Shown here: positions 8,004 to 9,139 of the stretch, in pieces | Layout of the letters: the number at the start of each line of letters is the position of its first letter | Numbering within the stretch: position 1 is the first letter of the stretch | Assembly (NCBI GenBank): GCA_022840285.1 | Contig: JALHIE010000125.1 | Location: forward strand, 1-9,139 | Direction of reading: 5' to 3' | Length of the DNA: 9,139 nt | DNA from: Porphyromonadaceae bacterium | Lineage (GTDB): Bacteria; Bacteroidota; Bacteroidia; Bacteroidales; Dysgonomonadaceae | The notes under the pieces: model-generated | Seen by the model: the letters and a program-made list of their open reading frames with translations, nothing else | What the model was told of the DNA's origin: nothing | The model's database searches: none | Translations under genes and position numbers: made by a program

Positions 8004-8354
8004 TCAAGCTGCGGGAGGAGCTCTGAGGAGAGTCGGGGTTTGATTTTTAACAGGATGTAATCCTTCGTAAAGTATAGTATAGTTAATGAACGAGGATTTG
8101 GACAGTCCGGACAAATCGAAGTCGGGAATAATGTCCGATGTTATTGGCGTGTGGTAAAAATGGGCAAGAAGGAAAAGTTGATTTTTGGTATGCGTATGTT
8201 GTGCTTTTTCTCCCTTTTTAAACGGGTGGGAGTGCACGTAGGTTACCCGATTGACAACATGCGTATGCGTAAAAAGCGATATGGTGATTACGTAACTTGC
8301 AAACAAGGCAAGCAGAACCCATTTTTTCGCAATATGTCGGTTGCCTTTTCCCAT
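8004..8354 (-). CDS. small histidine-rich membrane-anchored protein, possible metal-binding partner of the receptor
   Basis: The protein has 116 residues from ATG 8354. A basic start (MGKGNRHIAKK) leads into one hydrophobic segment, residues about 12-29 (WVLLALFASYVITISLF), which is either a signal anchor or an uncleaved signal. Just after it are histidine pairs HTH, HSH, HTH and later HFYH, all on the predicted periplasmic side. The end is LLRAPPAA. Proteins of this shape occur next to TonB-dependent receptors in Bacteroidales, from recall. I know no named function. Binding of zinc, copper or another transition metal is inferred from the histidines. A GTG at 8372 would add six residues, but it overlaps the -7 promoter element, so the ATG at 8354 is preferred. 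The gene shares a strand with the receptor pseudogene 224 bases downstream and diverges from the HD-domain gene. Confidence 0.75.
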   Translation of the reverse strand: MGKGNRHIAKKWVLLALFASYVITISLFTHTHVVNRVTYVHSHPFKKGEKAQHTHTKNQLFLLAHFYHTPITSDIIPDFDLSGLSKSSFINYTILYEGLHPVKNQTPTLLRAPPAA

Positions 8355-8361
8355 ATCCGCG

Positions 8362-8392
8362 CAAAGATACACTTTTTTAATTTATTCGACAA
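8362..8392 (-). promoter_or_regulatory. Bacteroidota promoter of the His-rich gene
   Basis: On the - strand, TTG (8392-8390), a 20-base spacer and TATCTTTG (8369-8362) match the Bacteroidota -33/-7 consensus fully. The -7 element ends 7 bases before the ATG at 8354. Transcription usually starts about 4-7 bases after this element, so the mRNA would be leaderless or nearly so. The element also covers the alternative GTG start, which argues against that start. Confidence 0.7.
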
Positions 8393-8400
8393 GTACTATA

Positions 8401-8413
8401 TAGAATATTTCTA
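8401..8413. repeat. short inverted repeat between the divergent promoters
   Basis: TAGAA (8401-8405) and TTCTA (8409-8413) are perfect complements around three bases. The repeat lies between the two -33 elements, a place where a regulator could act on both genes. At 5 bp per arm in AT-rich DNA, chance is a real possibility. Confidence 0.25.
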
Positions 8414-8424
8414 AATAACAACCG

Positions 8425-8455
8425 TTTCTCTTTTCGTAATCTTTTGTTACCTTTG
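8425..8455 (+). promoter_or_regulatory. Bacteroidota promoter of the HD-domain gene
   Basis: TACCTTTG (8448-8455) is a full match to the -7 consensus. A TTT at 8425-8427, 20 bases upstream, fits the -33 position with one mismatch (TTT for TTG). The -7 element ends 7 bases before the ATG at 8463, the same geometry as the divergent promoter. A nearly leaderless mRNA is predicted. Confidence 0.6.
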
Positions 8456-8462
8456 CAAACTT

Positions 8463-8999
8463 ATGTATCCGCTCGAAATTATCCTCAAATATTACAAACC
8501 GGGAACAAGGTTATACGACATTTATATATCTCACGTTTCCGATGTAACCGGCAAGGCGCTGCATGTCGCACAAAAGCATCCTGAGCTGGCAATAGATGTG
8601 AAATTTCTTGAAGAAGCAGCCATGTTACACGACATCGGTATCTTCAAAACCCGGGCACCGAATATTGCCTGCGAGGGGAGCTTGCCGTACATTTGTCACG
8701 GCTATTTAGGCAGGGAATTGCTTACCATGGAAGGGTTTCCCAGACACGGAATGGTGTGTGAACGGCACACAGGGACAGGATTGAGTTTGGAAGCCATCAT
8801 CCAGAAAAAATTACCTGTTCCACACAGGGACATGCGTCCGAAAAGCCTGGAGGAAAAAATCATCTGTTTCGCCGATAAATTTTTCTCGAAATCTCAATTG
8901 GGAAAAGAGAAACCCTTGAAAAAAATCCGGGAGAGCCTCAAGAACCACGGTACTCATCAGGTAGAGACATTTGATGAGTGGTGCGAGTTGTTTCTGTAA
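8463..8999 (+). CDS. HD-domain (HDIG-type) phosphohydrolase
   Basis: The protein has 178 residues and is cytoplasmic, with no signal peptide or membrane segment. The HD-domain metal ligands are visible in order: His24 (YISHVSDV), His56-Asp57 (AAMLHDIGIF), His79 (YICHGYLG), His102 (CERHTGTG) and Asp138 (ICFADKFF). This is the H...HD...H...H...D layout of two-metal HD phosphohydrolases in the HDIG group. They cleave phosphoester bonds, often of nucleotides or cyclic nucleotides. The substrate cannot be assigned here. It is a stand-alone catalytic domain, near full length for such proteins, with no regulatory domain attached. The ATG at 8463 is set by the -7 element just upstream, as no Shine-Dalgarno is seen. 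The neighbours give no clear pathway. A small hairpin overlaps the stop codon. Confidence 0.85.
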   Translation: MYPLEIILKYYKPGTRLYDIYISHVSDVTGKALHVAQKHPELAIDVKFLEEAAMLHDIGIFKTRAPNIACEGSLPYICHGYLGRELLTMEGFPRHGMVCERHTGTGLSLEAIIQKKLPVPHRDMRPKSLEEKIICFADKFFSKSQLGKEKPLKKIRESLKNHGTHQVETFDEWCELFL

Positions 9000-9015
9000 T
9001 AGTTTGGCAAACTAT
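8999..9015 (+). terminator. weak hairpin at the end of the HD-domain gene
   Basis: ATAGTTT (8999-9005) pairs with AAACTAT (9009-9015) around GGC, starting at the last base of the TAA stop. It is AT-rich with a 3-base loop and only a short TT after it, so it is a poor terminator by itself. Confidence 0.3.
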
Positions 9016-9083
9016 TTGCAGTGATGAAGTCTGAACGATCAAGATTTTTTTATTGCTGAAAGGCAGACACATATATTTTTTAG

Positions 9084-9139
9084 ATGATTATGAAGAAAAA
9101 TAACGACTATACCGGCCCGGAAGAATTGTACGAAGACGA
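9084..9139 (+). CDS. 5' end of an unrecognised gene, cut by the window edge
   Basis: An open frame runs from ATG 9084 to the window end, reading MIMKKNNDYTGPEELYED. A second ATG at 9090 gives MKKNNDYTG and is equally possible. The residues seen are hydrophilic with no signal peptide, suggesting a cytoplasmic protein, but 18 codons are too few to name a family. An AT-rich stretch (TATATTTTTT at 9072-9081) could hold a degenerate -7 element. The gap from the HD-domain gene is 84 bases, so co-transcription is possible. Confidence 0.5.
   Translation, partial: MIMKKNNDYTGPEELYED

Noticed and set aside
8151..8414. + strand open frame of 87 residues opposite the His-rich gene
   Set aside because: It overlaps the His-rich gene and its promoter, has no start signals and resembles no known protein.
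1..9139. CRISPR arrays, tRNA or rRNA genes, DNA insertion sequences with transposase
   Set aside because: No regularly spaced repeats, tRNA cloverleaf arms, rRNA blocks or transposase frames were found on reading both strands.

Overview
The window looks like a chromosomal segment from a Bacteroidota bacterium, most likely order Bacteroidales. It carries two TonB-dependent receptors with N-terminal carboxypeptidase-regulatory-like domains, a DUF4249-type surface lipoprotein, and promoters of the Bacteroidota form (about TTG, 20 bases, TAnnTTTG). Shine-Dalgarno sequences are weak or absent.

Layout. On the + strand, 110-3588 is a two-gene outer-membrane uptake operon: an intact 815-residue TonB-dependent receptor followed 32 bases later by a 332-residue DUF4249-family lipoprotein. 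A 10-bp hairpin (3605-3633) follows. Six bases past it begins a complete group II intron (3640-5575, + strand) with 5' ribozyme domains, an intact reverse transcriptase/maturase, a domain V and a domain VI with a branch-point A. The intron's 3' end abuts the C-terminal part of a second TonB-dependent receptor on the - strand (7779 down to about 5576). That gene is a pseudogene: two frame breaks split it, and its last barrel strand and stop codon are absent at the intron boundary.

Upstream of the broken receptor, on the same strand, is a small histidine-rich, single-membrane-segment protein (8354-8004). It was probably the partner gene of a metal-uptake module. It is transcribed divergently from a small HD-domain phosphohydrolase (8463-8999). 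Both divergent genes have a -7 element ending exactly 7 bases before the ATG, which predicts nearly leaderless mRNAs. The window ends in the first 18 codons of another + strand gene that I do not recognise.

How the parts work together. The first receptor and its lipoprotein probably form a surface capture and import complex for an unknown ligand, powered by TonB. The second receptor and the His-rich protein look like a metal-related uptake locus (inference) that is now inactivated. The intron sits in the sense direction of the first operon, so read-through past the hairpin could supply intron RNA. It is antisense to the second receptor and cannot be spliced from that receptor's mRNA. The most unusual aspects are the receptor decay centred on the intron junction and the leaderless divergent promoter pair.
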